Positions 52,012 through 60,551 of a stretch of 64,000 nt of DNA are shown here, one piece after another. Made by a program: the position numbers and the translations under genes. Origin of the DNA: Candidatus Zixiibacteriota bacterium (GTDB lineage Bacteria > RBG-13-66-14 > B26-G2 > WVWN01); assembly GCA_030613505.1 (NCBI GenBank), contig JAUWLW010000005.1, positions 1-64,000 on the forward strand, written 5' to 3'. Every line of letters starts with the position of its first letter. Positions within the stretch are counted from its first letter, which is position 1. The notes under the pieces were generated by a model, which did not search any database, was not told where the DNA came from, and saw nothing but the letters and a program-made list of their open reading frames with translations.

Positions 52012-53286
52012 GTGGGTACGTACGAGCTCATAGTATACGGCTGCCAGATGAACGACTACGACGGCGAGAAGCTGGCCGGCATAATGGAGGAGGCCGGCTA
52101 CCGGCCCGCGCCCCCGGGCGACATCGCCGACGTCGTCTTGGTTTACACCTGCGCCGTACGGGAGTCAGCCACGACCCGGGCGTTAGGCCGTATTACGTCG
52201 CTCGCGCGGTACAAGAAGCACAAGGCGGATTCCGTCATCGGCGTCGGCGGTTGTTGGCCCGCGGTGGAGAAGGAAGTCATCGAGAGCTCCTGCCCCCACG
52301 TCGACTTCACATTCGGGACGACTAACCTGGAAGACGTCCCCGCGACGGTAGCGGGCATCCGCGGGCAGGCCGCGTCGCCGCTGCCGGACGAGATTCGGCT
52401 TCGCCGGGCGGCCTGGCCTCGAGCCAACGTATCGATTATGCGGGGTTGCAATAACTTCTGCGCCTACTGCGTCGTGCCGTACGCCCGCGGCCCGGAGGTT
52501 TGCCGCCCGGTCGACGACGTACTGCACGAAGTGGAGGAGCTGGTCGGAACCGGCTTTAAGGACATCACGCTCATAGGTCAGAACGTAAACTCGTACCGGC
52601 ACGGCGGCACGTCCTTCGCGGAGCTCCTCCTAAAGGCCGACGCGCTGTGCGACGGCGTCTTCCTCCGTTTTACCACCAATCACCCCCGCGACGTCAACGA
52701 CGAAACGGTAGCCGCGTTGGGCCGGTGCCGCAACGTCGCCCGGCACCTCCACCTTCCGCTGCAGAGCGGCTCGGACGCCGTATTGCGCGCGATGAACCGC
52801 GACTACGACGTCAGCCGCTACCTCGACGTCGTCTCGAAGGTACGGAAGGCCGTTCCCGGGATTTGCCTGACGACGGACATATTGGTCGGCTTCCCCGGCG
52901 AGACGGAGGACGACTTCGAGGCTACGCTCGGCGTCGTCGAGCGCGTACGCTACGACAGCGCGTACGTCTTCATGTATTCGCCTCGAGCCGGGACCGCGGC
53001 CGCGGCGCTGGCCGACGACGTACCTCGCCCCGAAAAAGTACGCCGCCTACAAACGGTCGGCGCGCGGCAACGCGCTATTGCGCTGGAAATAAACGAGAAA
53101 ATGGTAGGGAGTGAAAAACTGGCTTTAGTGGAAGGCCCGAGCCGCAAGAACGCCGGCGAATACGCCGGCAGGTTGAGCGAAAATAAAATCGTAAACTTCG
53201 CGGGCCGGGCGCGCCCGGGCGAATTCGTACGCTTGGAAATTACGGGAGCCTCGTCGTGGACGCTAAGAGGCGAGCCGGCGCCGTGA
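52012..53286 (+). CDS. miaB: tRNA-2-methylthio-N6-dimethylallyladenosine synthase MiaB
   Basis: 424 residues, GTG after AAAGGAAG. N-terminal MTTase domain with three cluster cysteines (YGCQMNDYDGEKLAG; YTCAVRESAT; GGCWPA), radical SAM motif MRGCNNFCAYCVVPYARG, and the C-terminal TRAM domain (about 360-424). Family motifs DITLIGQNVNSY, HLPLQSGSDAVLRAMNR and TDILVGFPGETEDDFE are intact. It adds methylthio to the i6A37 made by MiaA (13226). Standard length. Confidence 0.95.
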   Translation: MGTYELIVYGCQMNDYDGEKLAGIMEEAGYRPAPPGDIADVVLVYTCAVRESATTRALGRITSLARYKKHKADSVIGVGGCWPAVEKEVIESSCPHVDFTFGTTNLEDVPATVAGIRGQAASPLPDEIRLRRAAWPRANVSIMRGCNNFCAYCVVPYARGPEVCRPVDDVLHEVEELVGTGFKDITLIGQNVNSYRHGGTSFAELLLKADALCDGVFLRFTTNHPRDVNDETVAALGRCRNVARHLHLPLQSGSDAVLRAMNRDYDVSRYLDVVSKVRKAVPGICLTTDILVGFPGETEDDFEATLGVVERVRYDSAYVFMYSPRAGTAAAALADDVPRPEKVRRLQTVGARQRAIALEINEKMVGSEKLALVEGPSRKNAGEYAGRLSENKIVNFAGRARPGEFVRLEITGASSWTLRGEPAP

Positions 53287-53354
53287 TCGAACGCGCGAAG
53301 CGTTCCGCCACGACGCCGGCTTCGTTGAGTCCAACTCCAACCCCGAAAGGGGCG

Positions 53355-53516
53355 TTATCCTTTCCTCGCCCGCCGCGTTAGTAATATGTGTAGAATAATC
53401 GCCGCCGAGACGGTGTCCACGGCCAGGAGTTGACAGAAGATGAGCAACTCGCTCTGCGGGTAAGGTAGTGCGATTAAGTGGACCAACCGAAATATCACGA
53501 AAAGCAACGTCGCCAT
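53355..53516 (-). CDS. 53-residue membrane protein at the end of the DUF2207 cassette
   Basis: ATG at 53516 with GAGGT five bases upstream, stop TAA at 53357. Sequence begins MATLLFVIFRLVHLIALPYP and has two hydrophobic stretches (3-19 and 23-47) with one Cys (C28), ending RRARKG. It is the last gene of the minus run and is followed by a small hairpin (CCCCGAAAGGGG). No family recognised. It may belong to the cassette or be a chance small ORF; the ribosome binding site and composition favour a real gene. Confidence 0.55.
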   Translation of the reverse strand: MATLLFVIFRLVHLIALPYPQSELLIFCQLLAVDTVSAAIILHILLTRRARKG

Positions 53517-53552
53517 AGATTACCTCGCCTTGTCATGGTTACCGTTAACTCC

Positions 53553-54320
53553 TCAACTGGTTTTTCTAGCCGCCGCGAAGAACATGGGTAAAAAGTAACA
53601 ACGCTCCCCTTTCGATATCGCCGCCCGGCGCGCCCGCGCCGCAACGCGCAGACGCTCGCCGGCCGCCGACGCCCCGACCAACCTCTCCAAAAGTTCGAAC
53701 TCCTTTTCCTCCTCCTCGGCCCAACGGGACGTGGTCCACGCCGAATTCAATACGCCGAAGCGGAAGACGTCGAAGCCGGCGCCGCTCAACAGGGCCGGAA
53801 GCTTCCGCCCGGCGGCCGGGTCGCCCCCCCGCCGCCGCACCGCCTCTACGACGTCGTCGCGGCTCGAGGCCGCAGGCGGATAGTCTATGGCGCCCTCGTA
53901 ATCCGGCTCCGCCACCGCGACGTACACGCCTCCGCTCTTCAAAACCCTCTCCGCTTCCCGCAGAAACGCCGCCGGTTCGGCAAGCCAAGTTATCACGAAC
54001 GCCCCCGCCGCGGCGTCGAAGACGCCGTCGCGGAAGGGCAACGCCGCGACGTCGCCGGCGACGAAGGCCGGGCCACTCCCCCGGGCACGCGCCGCCGCCA
54101 ACGCTTCGAGCCTCCTGTCAAACCCCACCGCCACCTTGGCCGCGCGCGCCGCCAGCTCCGCCGTTACGGCGCCGCTGCCGCAGCCCACCTCCAATATTCG
54201 CTCGAGCCGTCGGAAGCCGAGCTGTCGGTAGAGCTCGCGCCGGTGCGCCTCGTACCACGCCGCCTGGCGGACTTCCTCGTCGGGCGTAAGGTACGGGCCG
54301 GCGTCGCCTGCTATCTCCAT
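53553..54320 (-). CDS. SAM-dependent methyltransferase
   Basis: 255 residues from the ATG at 54320 (GAGGGGGG upstream; a GTG overlapping the previous stop is the alternative). Class I Rossmann methyltransferase: motif I ILEVGCGSGAVTAELA, VGFDRR, then GDVAALPFRDGVFDAAAGAF (motif II/post-II) and LREAERVLKSGGVYVAVAEP. The C-terminal part contains an unusual tract EEEEKEFELLERLVG. It is a small-molecule or peptide type by appearance; the substrate is unknown. The gene starts 12 bases after the radical SAM/SPASM gene, so a role in the same modification pathway is likely (inference). Confidence 0.85.
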   Translation of the reverse strand: MEIAGDAGPYLTPDEEVRQAAWYEAHRRELYRQLGFRRLERILEVGCGSGAVTAELAARAAKVAVGFDRRLEALAAARARGSGPAFVAGDVAALPFRDGVFDAAAGAFVITWLAEPAAFLREAERVLKSGGVYVAVAEPDYEGAIDYPPAASSRDDVVEAVRRRGGDPAAGRKLPALLSGAGFDVFRFGVLNSAWTTSRWAEEEEKEFELLERLVGASAAGERLRVAARARRAAISKGERCYFLPMFFAAARKTS

Positions 54321-54331
54321 CCCCCCTCGCG

Positions 54332-56014
54332 TCACGCCGCGTTGGACGCGGCGTCCGGGCAACAGAAAACCCTCTCGTACTTGACCGACAGCGGGCACCC
54401 GGCGCCGCATATTTCTAAATCCGGGCACTCCCGACATCGGGCGGGCGCGTACTCCCGGTCGCGTATCTCGCGAGCCAATTCGTTGTTGTAGATCGTATCC
54501 CAATCGTCTTCGAGTATATTCCCCAAAGGCTGGTAAAACGACTGGCAGGGTATGACGTCGCCGTTGGGCTCGACGCACATATTGTACTTGGCCGCGGTGC
54601 ACTGTTTGACGCCCAGGTCCATCGTCAGCGGGTTGAAGCGGCAGTACTGCGTCGGCGTATACCACATAAAAGTCATGTCGTCGGCGGCGCAGGCCGCGGT
54701 GAAGCGGCCGAGTATGGGCCCGAGCGCGCTCTCCGGAATGCCGACGTCGACGTCGCGCGCGCTGCCGGAGTTAATAATGCCGTTGGCCGCCACGTGCTCG
54801 ACGTCCAGCGTCGCCAAAAACGCCACCAGCTCCTCCACGTCGTCGCCGTTTTCGGTGGTGAGCGTCGTGTTGGTCAACAAGTACACCGGGCTGGCGACGG
54901 CGTTCTCGATGCCGGCGACGGTTTCGTTGAAGGCGCCGTCGGCACCCACCATCTTGTCGTGGGTCTCGGGTACGGAGGAGTGAATGGTTATTTGGACGTG
55001 GTCGAGGCCCGCCGCGGCCAGCGCGTTCATGTAGTCGGCGTCCTTCAGCTTGCGGCCGTTGGTCAACAAGCCGGTGACGACGCCCAACTCCTCGGCGTAT
55101 TCGACCAATTCGAGCAGGTCCGGGTGCTGCGTCGGCTCGCCGCCGGTGAACACCACGTGCGGAATGCCGAGCCCCCAAACCTTGGCGATGACGCGCTTGA
55201 AGTCCTCGGTGCTGAGCGTCTCGCCCGCGCGCGCGGCCTCGTTGTAGCAGTGGGCGCAGGCGTTGTCGCACCCGTACGTGAGCGCGAGGTCCATCCGGTA
55301 AGGCACGTCGACGTCGATGGTAAAGGGGTCGACCCGCTCGGCGCCCAGGTACGATATGGGACACCGCTCGTCGCCCCGCGCCATCATCTCTATCGTCTCG
55401 CGCAAACGGCGGAGGTCTTCCGCCAGCTCCTTTTTGCCCACGCGGTAGCGCTTGGCCATCGCTTTGACGATGCGGTCATCGGGCCACTCCTCGAGGATGT
55501 AGCGCGCCATCTCGGCGCCGGTCTGGTTGAGGTGCAGTATGCGGGCGGCGTTTATCATCAATATGCCGTCGCCCCCCGGGTTCAGGCGGAGGTGAAGGCG
55601 AACATGTAACTCGGCGTCGTCGCGCCGGAGGTGGTATATACCGGGCTGGAGCGGCTTTCGTTTGGCGATGAATTTTTCGTATAAATTTTCCTCGGTCCGG
55701 CGTGTAGTTTTCATAGGTAAAAATCGTTTAGGCCCAACAGCTTCCGGACTTACTACTTCGTATTTATAAGCGAGGCTATTCCATTCGCAACGGGGGCAAT
55801 CTAAATAACCGGGATTACGAATAGTAAAACCCGTTTTTACAGCTAATATAATTAAAACGATACCGATAAGTACAGGCGATAAAAAGATTCCCACTATTAA
55901 AATTACCCACGATGTAATGTTCGCCCGTTCCGAAGCAGGGACTACAACGAGGGTGGAATTACATCCTGGACAATTACTTCCTTTATTTGCCAAAATGACC
56001 TGTTTATCTTCCAT
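54332..56014 (-). CDS. Membrane-anchored radical SAM/SPASM enzyme with PqqD-like region
   Basis: 560 residues from the ATG at 56014. N-terminal zinc-ribbon cysteines (C15-x2-C18 and C73-x2-C76) flank two membrane helices (34-59). Residues about 145-210 (GILMINAARILHLNQTGAEM, then EEWPDDRIVKAMAKRYRV) resemble a PqqD/RRE peptide-recognition domain. Radical SAM core with TYGCDNACAHCY (C249, C253, C256) and VFTGGEPTQHPDL. The SPASM domain has C-rich CTAAKYNMCVEPNGDVIPC and CRECPDLEICGAGCP with the twitch cysteines. Such enzymes install Cys or Trp crosslinks in peptides. It lies 12 bases after a DUF2207 protein with a Cys-Ala tail, the obvious candidate substrate (inference). Confidence 0.85.
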   Translation of the reverse strand: MEDKQVILANKGSNCPGCNSTLVVVPASERANITSWVILIVGIFLSPVLIGIVLIILAVKTGFTIRNPGYLDCPRCEWNSLAYKYEVVSPEAVGPKRFLPMKTTRRTEENLYEKFIAKRKPLQPGIYHLRRDDAELHVRLHLRLNPGGDGILMINAARILHLNQTGAEMARYILEEWPDDRIVKAMAKRYRVGKKELAEDLRRLRETIEMMARGDERCPISYLGAERVDPFTIDVDVPYRMDLALTYGCDNACAHCYNEAARAGETLSTEDFKRVIAKVWGLGIPHVVFTGGEPTQHPDLLELVEYAEELGVVTGLLTNGRKLKDADYMNALAAAGLDHVQITIHSSVPETHDKMVGADGAFNETVAGIENAVASPVYLLTNTTLTTENGDDVEELVAFLATLDVEHVAANGIINSGSARDVDVGIPESALGPILGRFTAACAADDMTFMWYTPTQYCRFNPLTMDLGVKQCTAAKYNMCVEPNGDVIPCQSFYQPLGNILEDDWDTIYNNELAREIRDREYAPARCRECPDLEICGAGCPLSVKYERVFCCPDAASNAA

Positions 56015-56025
56015 AATTTTGAAGT

Positions 56026-57648
56026 TTAGCGGCCGCCGCCGGCGCAGGCGCAGGCGCACCCGGCGCAAGCGCACGCGCAAGCGCAGCTGCCGCCGCCGCC
56101 GCCGCTCCAACCGCCGGACGACCGCGCAGGCGGCGGGTTAGTTGTCTTGGTAACTTTGCCGGTGAACGATTCCACCTTCGACACCACGCCGTTCGCGATG
56201 CCCTCCACGCGCGTCACGACGGCGTTGGCGAAACTCGCGCCGGGGAGCGTGGGCATATCGAGCGAAACGCCCTTGGGCCCGGCCCCGGCCGCGGGGGCGA
56301 CGCGTCCCCACCATACGGGCCGCGGCACGTCGTACCCCACGAAGACGGTGCGGGTGTGCCCCTCGAAATCGTCGTCCAGCATCGTCCACTCCAGGCCGTT
56401 CGTAAACTCCTCGACCTTGACGTCGGGGGTGCCGGCCTCCTCCACCAACCGCCAGGCGGTCTTCACTATCTTGCGGTAGTATTCTACGGTCTCGCGGTGG
56501 GAGAAACCCTTCATCTTCTTCTCCACCGCCTTGATCAGCGACACTAACATGTCCTGGAGCTTCTTCTCGCCCAGGGCCCCATCTTTGTCGACCGCGGCGA
56601 CTAACTCTTTCTCGTACGGCCTCAGGCCGTTCTCTTTAAAAGGAAGCTTCTCGAGCTTCAGCGGTTCCTGGGAGACCATGGAAAGCGCGCCCTTCTTAAT
56701 CAAGCCGAAGAGGACCATGGTCAAAATTACGTTCAACGGCCGTTCCATCAGGATCGCGGCTTCGGGGGCGGTAAGGCCGCGCTTAATCCCCACGCCCTCG
56801 ACCTTGGCCTTGGGCGGCAGGTACTTCATGCGCCGACGCCGTCGATTGGTTACGCCGAAGACGGCGATGAGTACGAAAATAGCAATCGGGATCAGGCAGC
56901 CGCAGAATTGCACCGCAAAGCCCACGAGGCCGGCGAAGAGGTCGCCCAGCCACTGGAAGCGCGGCGGCGACCGCACCTCCGCAACCGCGTTCCGCGGGAA
57001 CGATATGCCGAAGTAATATTGCTCCGACGGCGACGCTTGCTGCCAATCCCAGACGTAATAGACGCGGCCGTCCCTAACGAACATCTGCGTCGGCTCGCCG
57101 CCCTCGTCCTCGTGCCAGCGCGTCTGCTCCCCCTTCACCCCCGCCGGGAAGACGAAGACCATCGTGAGGTGGGTCGTGCCGGTGGTGAAATCGGAGCCGA
57201 ACCAGGTGGGGCTGAAGACGGCCGACGCGTACGTCTCGTCGGCCGAGTCCTCGAAGACCATACGATAATTACGGCCGTGAACGTGGAGCGTAGCCGCGTC
57301 GCCGGATCCAATTTCGTACCCGGAGAGCGGTATCTCGACGCCGACGTCGACGTACTCCGAAGGCCTTATGGTGTACAGCGCGTGGCCGTCGATGTCGGCG
57401 GTTATGGAGTCGAGGTCGTAATCGTTCGACGGGAAACCGACGTCGACGATATCTATGGGGTCGCCGGCCGCGGTATTGCGAAAGGTTATCTTGTAGTCGA
57501 TGTCGAACGATGAATCCTGGTTGACGGCCACCGTCACTACCTCGCGCGGGACCTCGAAGTAGTAATCCTGCGCCGCGACGGGCCACGGCGCTACCGCCGC
57601 CGCCAAATATAAAACTATTGTCGCGCCACGTTTAAGACCCATGTCCAT
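56026..57648 (-). CDS. DUF2207 membrane protein ending in a Cys-Ala repeat tail
   Basis: 540 residues. Signal peptide (1-25), an extracytoplasmic DUF2207 beta domain (about 30-235; DYYFEVPREVVTVAVNQDSS), a membrane helix (about 246-268), and a cytoplasmic region to about 505. A glycine-rich linker SSGGWSGGGGG leads into SCACACACAGCACACAGGGR: seven cysteines at 522, 524, 526, 528, 531, 533 and 535, each separated by Ala. This tail would be cytosolic. DUF2207 has no settled function, though similar Gly/Cys tails occur in related proteins as I recall. The following gene is a radical SAM/SPASM enzyme with a peptide-binding-like region, so the tail could be a substrate. Confidence 0.85.
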   Translation of the reverse strand: MDMGLKRGATIVLYLAAAVAPWPVAAQDYYFEVPREVVTVAVNQDSSFDIDYKITFRNTAAGDPIDIVDVGFPSNDYDLDSITADIDGHALYTIRPSEYVDVGVEIPLSGYEIGSGDAATLHVHGRNYRMVFEDSADETYASAVFSPTWFGSDFTTGTTHLTMVFVFPAGVKGEQTRWHEDEGGEPTQMFVRDGRVYYVWDWQQASPSEQYYFGISFPRNAVAEVRSPPRFQWLGDLFAGLVGFAVQFCGCLIPIAIFVLIAVFGVTNRRRRRMKYLPPKAKVEGVGIKRGLTAPEAAILMERPLNVILTMVLFGLIKKGALSMVSQEPLKLEKLPFKENGLRPYEKELVAAVDKDGALGEKKLQDMLVSLIKAVEKKMKGFSHRETVEYYRKIVKTAWRLVEEAGTPDVKVEEFTNGLEWTMLDDDFEGHTRTVFVGYDVPRPVWWGRVAPAAGAGPKGVSLDMPTLPGASFANAVVTRVEGIANGVVSKVESFTGKVTKTTNPPPARSSGGWSGGGGGSCACACACAGCACACAGGGR

Positions 57649-57671
57649 TTACCGCGTACGGCGAGTGTGAT

Positions 57672-58076
57672 TTACCACTTCGGCTCTTCTTCGATTTCGT
57701 ACGACGTCCCGCAATAAGGGCAGGTTACCAACACGGCCCCGGCCTTGACTTCGATATTGTCTTTCGCCAGCGTGGCCCCGCAGGATTGGCACTTCAACCG
57801 CTCGAGCGACAGGTCCCCCGTTAAATCTATTTGCTGGACGATGGTCTGCGGTTTCTCGACCCGGTACTTCTTGTAGGAGCGGTACATCAGCACGCCGGCG
57901 CCGGCTATGAGCAACAGGCCGATGACGTTAAGGCATACTCCCACGCCCAACCGGCTGCCGCCCTGCTCGCCGGCCTCGGGGGCGGTGGAGGCCATTATCC
58001 ACAGAACGCCGAAGAAGATAACTACCAGCGCCAAAACTACCATCGGTACGCCGAATATGCAGCCGCTCAATTTCAT
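57672..58076 (-). CDS. Small membrane protein with C-terminal zinc ribbon
   Basis: 134 residues from the ATG at 58076. Two membrane helices (about 10-30 and 46-66) are followed by a cytoplasmic part with CQSCGATL...CPYCGTSYE (two C-x2-C pairs), a zinc ribbon of the zf-ribbon type. The ribbon resembles the N-terminal ribbon of the radical SAM protein in the same run (CPGCNSTL...CPRCEW). First gene behind the promoter at 58123-58151 and 23 bases before DUF2207. Probably an assembly or recruitment partner; no specific family recognised. Confidence 0.75.
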   Translation of the reverse strand: MKLSGCIFGVPMVVLALVVIFFGVLWIMASTAPEAGEQGGSRLGVGVCLNVIGLLLIAGAGVLMYRSYKKYRVEKPQTIVQQIDLTGDLSLERLKCQSCGATLAKDNIEVKAGAVLVTCPYCGTSYEIEEEPKW

Positions 58077-58122
58077 CGTCAAACGCCGCCGTATTTATGA
58101 CCTGAAATACGCTTATTATATA

Positions 58123-58151
58123 ATAATATAGTATCTAAATTTCGATTGCAA
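58123..58151 (-). promoter_or_regulatory. Promoter of the DUF2207/radical SAM cassette
   Basis: On the minus strand: TTGCAA (58151-58146), 17 bases, TATTAT (58128-58123), within an AT-rich island. About 45 bases before the first start codon. Confidence 0.6.
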
Positions 58152-58178
58152 GTATAATTCGCACCCGCGAAGTCTAGA

Positions 58179-58206
58179 TAAAAACCCCCGCGGCTGCGGG
58201 GGCTTA
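58179..58206 (-). terminator. Terminator of the acidic Pro/Glu-rich protein gene
   Basis: Minus strand: AGCCCCCGC AGC CGCGGGGG then TTTTTATC. It separates this gene from the cassette promoter. Confidence 0.85.
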
Positions 58207-58228
58207 TCTTCGGATTTAAAAGAGGGGC

Positions 58229-59176
58229 TTACCTGTTTTGATAGCGGTCGATTATCGACTTGAAGAGGTCGATCGTGGCGGCGAGGGTGATATTACGCCT
58301 CTCAATGCGGACTTTGTTGCCCAAGACGCCGATTTCGATAAATATCTCGGCTTCCTCTTCCGCCACCGGTTCCTCCGCCGCCAGAGGCGCAGGTACCGCT
58401 TCGGCCGCCACGCCGACCGGGACCTCCTCGGGCCGCGGCGGCATAGGCGGCGCCGCGGGCGGCACCTCGCGTAACTCTTCCTCTATCGTCACTTTGATCG
58501 CCTCGGCCTCCTCCTCCCTCAAAGTAGGCTCGCTTACAACGGCCGGTTCGGCCGCGGCGACCACTTCCTCCTCGAGAAGCGGTTCCACCAGTCCCTCGAG
58601 CGGGACTTCGGCGCCGGGTCCAACTTCTATCTCGAGGCCGGTGGTGGGAACTGCTTCAGCCGGAACCTCTTCCTCCGCCGGCGGCGCTTCCGCCTCCACG
58701 GCGGGCACTTCGGCAGTATCCCAAGGTTGAGGCGCTATTACTTCGCCCACGCCCTCCAGGTCGAGTTCCGTCAATTCCAAACCGGCGAGCGCTTCTTCGG
58801 CCGGCTCCTCGACGGGCGGCGGCTCAGGCCCCGGGGGCTCGAGGAAGGCCGCGGCTTCGGCCCCAGGCGCGAATTCGGACGGCATCTCGGGCGGCGCTAT
58901 AGGCGGCACCTCGGGCGGCTCCGGGACCGCCTCCGCCCTCTCCTCGTCCAAAGGAATAGCCGACGGCTCGGGCGGCGCGGGGAAAGAGCTCAAATCGAAA
59001 TCGCCCTCCGGCGCCTCGATAGCTTCCCGCCCGGGGACGAACGATTCGTCGACTTCCTCGAGCGGAGTCTCGAACTTATCGAACTCCCCGCTGGCGATCC
59101 TCTCTTTCAGCCGCCGCGCGCGCTCCTCGTTCCGCCTCTTTATAGCCTCGATGGGATCTTCTATTTCCTCGGCCAT
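58229..59176 (-). CDS. Acidic, proline/glutamate-rich low-complexity protein
   Basis: 315 residues from the ATG at 59176 (AGGAG eight bases before). The N-terminus is helical and charged (EEIEDPIEAIKRRNEERARR); residues about 45-265 are Pro/Glu/Ala-rich and probably disordered; the end (EIFIEIGVLGNKVRIERRN, then ITLAATIDLFKSIIDRYQ) looks folded. No membrane segment, no known domain. The disordered middle suggests a linker or scaffold. It stands alone between two terminators. Function unknown. Confidence 0.65.
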   Translation of the reverse strand: MAEEIEDPIEAIKRRNEERARRLKERIASGEFDKFETPLEEVDESFVPGREAIEAPEGDFDLSSFPAPPEPSAIPLDEERAEAVPEPPEVPPIAPPEMPSEFAPGAEAAAFLEPPGPEPPPVEEPAEEALAGLELTELDLEGVGEVIAPQPWDTAEVPAVEAEAPPAEEEVPAEAVPTTGLEIEVGPGAEVPLEGLVEPLLEEEVVAAAEPAVVSEPTLREEEAEAIKVTIEEELREVPPAAPPMPPRPEEVPVGVAAEAVPAPLAAEEPVAEEEAEIFIEIGVLGNKVRIERRNITLAATIDLFKSIIDRYQNR

Positions 59177-59369
59177 GGAACCTACTCCTTTCAAGCCGCT
59201 TTTTATCCGAATTCAAAGCTATTTTAATAACAATACGTTATCGTTGTCAAGGTTTTTTTGGCCGCGTCGATACGCAACGGCCGGCGAACCTCGGCTCCCG
59301 AGACGCGAGTCCGTCGCGATATGACGCCGGCGCCGGCGTAACGCGAACCCTTTCTCCATACCTAAAAAC

Positions 59370-59399
59370 AAAAAGCGACCCCGCAAGGGGTCGCTTTTT
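59370..59399. terminator. Bidirectional terminator near the small barrel protein
   Basis: AAAAAGCGACCCC GCAA GGGGTCGCTTTTT: 13-bp stem with T runs on both strands. It follows the stop of the gene at 59414 on the minus strand. Confidence 0.9.
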
Positions 59400-59413
59400 C
59401 AATCCGAACCGAA

Positions 59414-60031
59414 CTAGAAATAGTACCCGAAACCAACCAATATGTCCACATATTGGCTGCGATGCGCGGCCCGGACCTCGGGGGAGTGACCGTTAAGATC
59501 TACCGCGGCAACAGGCTCGTCAAACAATACCGTATACCGGGGCCCGGCCTCAAACGCCCAGCCGCCTAACCTATACTCTATGCCGGCGTTAACGTACACG
59601 CCGGGCGCGACGTCCTTTTCCGTCTCAGGGGTGAACGGCGAATCCCAAACTTCGACCGCCAATACGCCGCCGCCGCCTACGAACGGTTTAACAGGCCCGA
59701 AACGCCGTTCGAAATCCCAGCCGTAAGTCACCGATATAACGGCCGTATCTTTGGATAACGCGTAGATCGCCCATGTGTAACCGGGATTTCGCGTAACCAA
59801 GTAATAACTATAGCCGAAACCGATCGCTTGCCTGAAGCCGGCCACCGCGGGAATGGACAACCTGGCTTTAAACGCTCCGGCGCCTACCCCCGCATCCATC
59901 ACGTCTTTATCAACCGCTTTCCCGGGAGCGAAAAACGCGGCGACGCCCAAACCCGACGCCAGGGCGGAGCCGGAGAGTAGTAAGGTAATCGCCGCGCCGA
60001 TAACGAGCCGTAACGCTTTGCGCGTGCACAT
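59414..60031 (-). CDS. Small predicted outer-membrane beta-barrel protein
   Basis: 205 residues. Signal peptide (1-26, ALASGLG), then alternating aromatic strands (RQAIGFGYSYYLVTRNPG; AVISVTYGWDFERRFG; VYVNAGIEYRLGGWAFEAGP; YVDILVGFGYYF) in an 8-strand-like barrel, ending in Phe. ATG is preceded by AAGGAGG. Similar in style to OmpX/PagP-size barrels but no specific match. It stands alone, opposite the repeat region. Confidence 0.7.
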   Translation of the reverse strand: MCTRKALRLVIGAAITLLLSGSALASGLGVAAFFAPGKAVDKDVMDAGVGAGAFKARLSIPAVAGFRQAIGFGYSYYLVTRNPGYTWAIYALSKDTAVISVTYGWDFERRFGPVKPFVGGGGVLAVEVWDSPFTPETEKDVAPGVYVNAGIEYRLGGWAFEAGPRYTVLFDEPVAAVDLNGHSPEVRAAHRSQYVDILVGFGYYF

Positions 60032-60185
60032 AGTTTTCGTACCTCCTTAACCCTATCGACAACCGTCGACGTTACGCGAAGCTGAATAATTAATCTCTTC
60101 AACCTACCCGGGAAACCTCGCCGGGGAGGCCGTCATTACTACGCCGATATTATATCATATCTCAACCGTGTTTTGTCGGACCGTA

Positions 60186-60295
60186 TTCGTAGGGCCGTAC
60201 CTTCAGGTGCGGCCGCCCCCTTGACAAGGGGCTTAAGCCCCTTGTCCAACGACGTTGAAAAAAGGTGGGCCGACCTAAAGGTCGTCCCCTACGAA
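60186..60295. repeat. MITE-like element, copy 1
   Basis: 110 bp bounded by inverted repeats of about 29-32 bp: left TTCGTAGGGCCGTACC..., right end reading outward as TTCGTAGGGGACGACC.... The interior differs from copy 2. No ORF. Confidence 0.6.
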
Positions 60296-60337
60296 AGCAC
60301 CCTATCCCCTGTTTCGCTTTCCGACGTTAAAAGGGTA

Positions 60338-60385
60338 TCAGACTTCCACCGTTTTATGCCGCGCCGAGTGGCAGTTGGTTTTGAC
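60338..60385 (-). pseudogene. Remnant of a fumarase alpha 3' end
   Basis: The last 16 codons (including stop) of a class I fumarase alpha gene, reading V-K-T-N-C-H-S-A-R-H-K-T-V-E-V. The final 12 residues equal those of the intact gene at 60552-61394, with three synonymous third-base changes. Its downstream flank (60295-60337) also matches that of the intact gene. Confidence 0.7.
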
Positions 60386-60390
60386 CGTAT

Positions 60391-60503
60391 TTCGTAGGGC
60401 CGTACCTTTAGGTGCGGCCACCAATACAATATAATATGTCCGGACGCTTCTAGGGACCGCCGTGTAAATACGGTGGGCCGACCTAAAGGTCGTCCCCTAC
60501 GAA
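60391..60503. repeat. MITE-like element, copy 2
   Basis: 113 bp, same terminal inverted repeats as copy 1 (left 60391-60419, right 60472-60503), 205 bp downstream of copy 1. Between the copies lies the fumarase remnant, so a unit of about 205 bp (element, flank, gene end) occurs twice. Confidence 0.6.
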
Positions 60504-60551
60504 AGCACCCTATCCCCCGTTTCGCTTCCGCCTTCCGAGGTTAAAAGGGTA

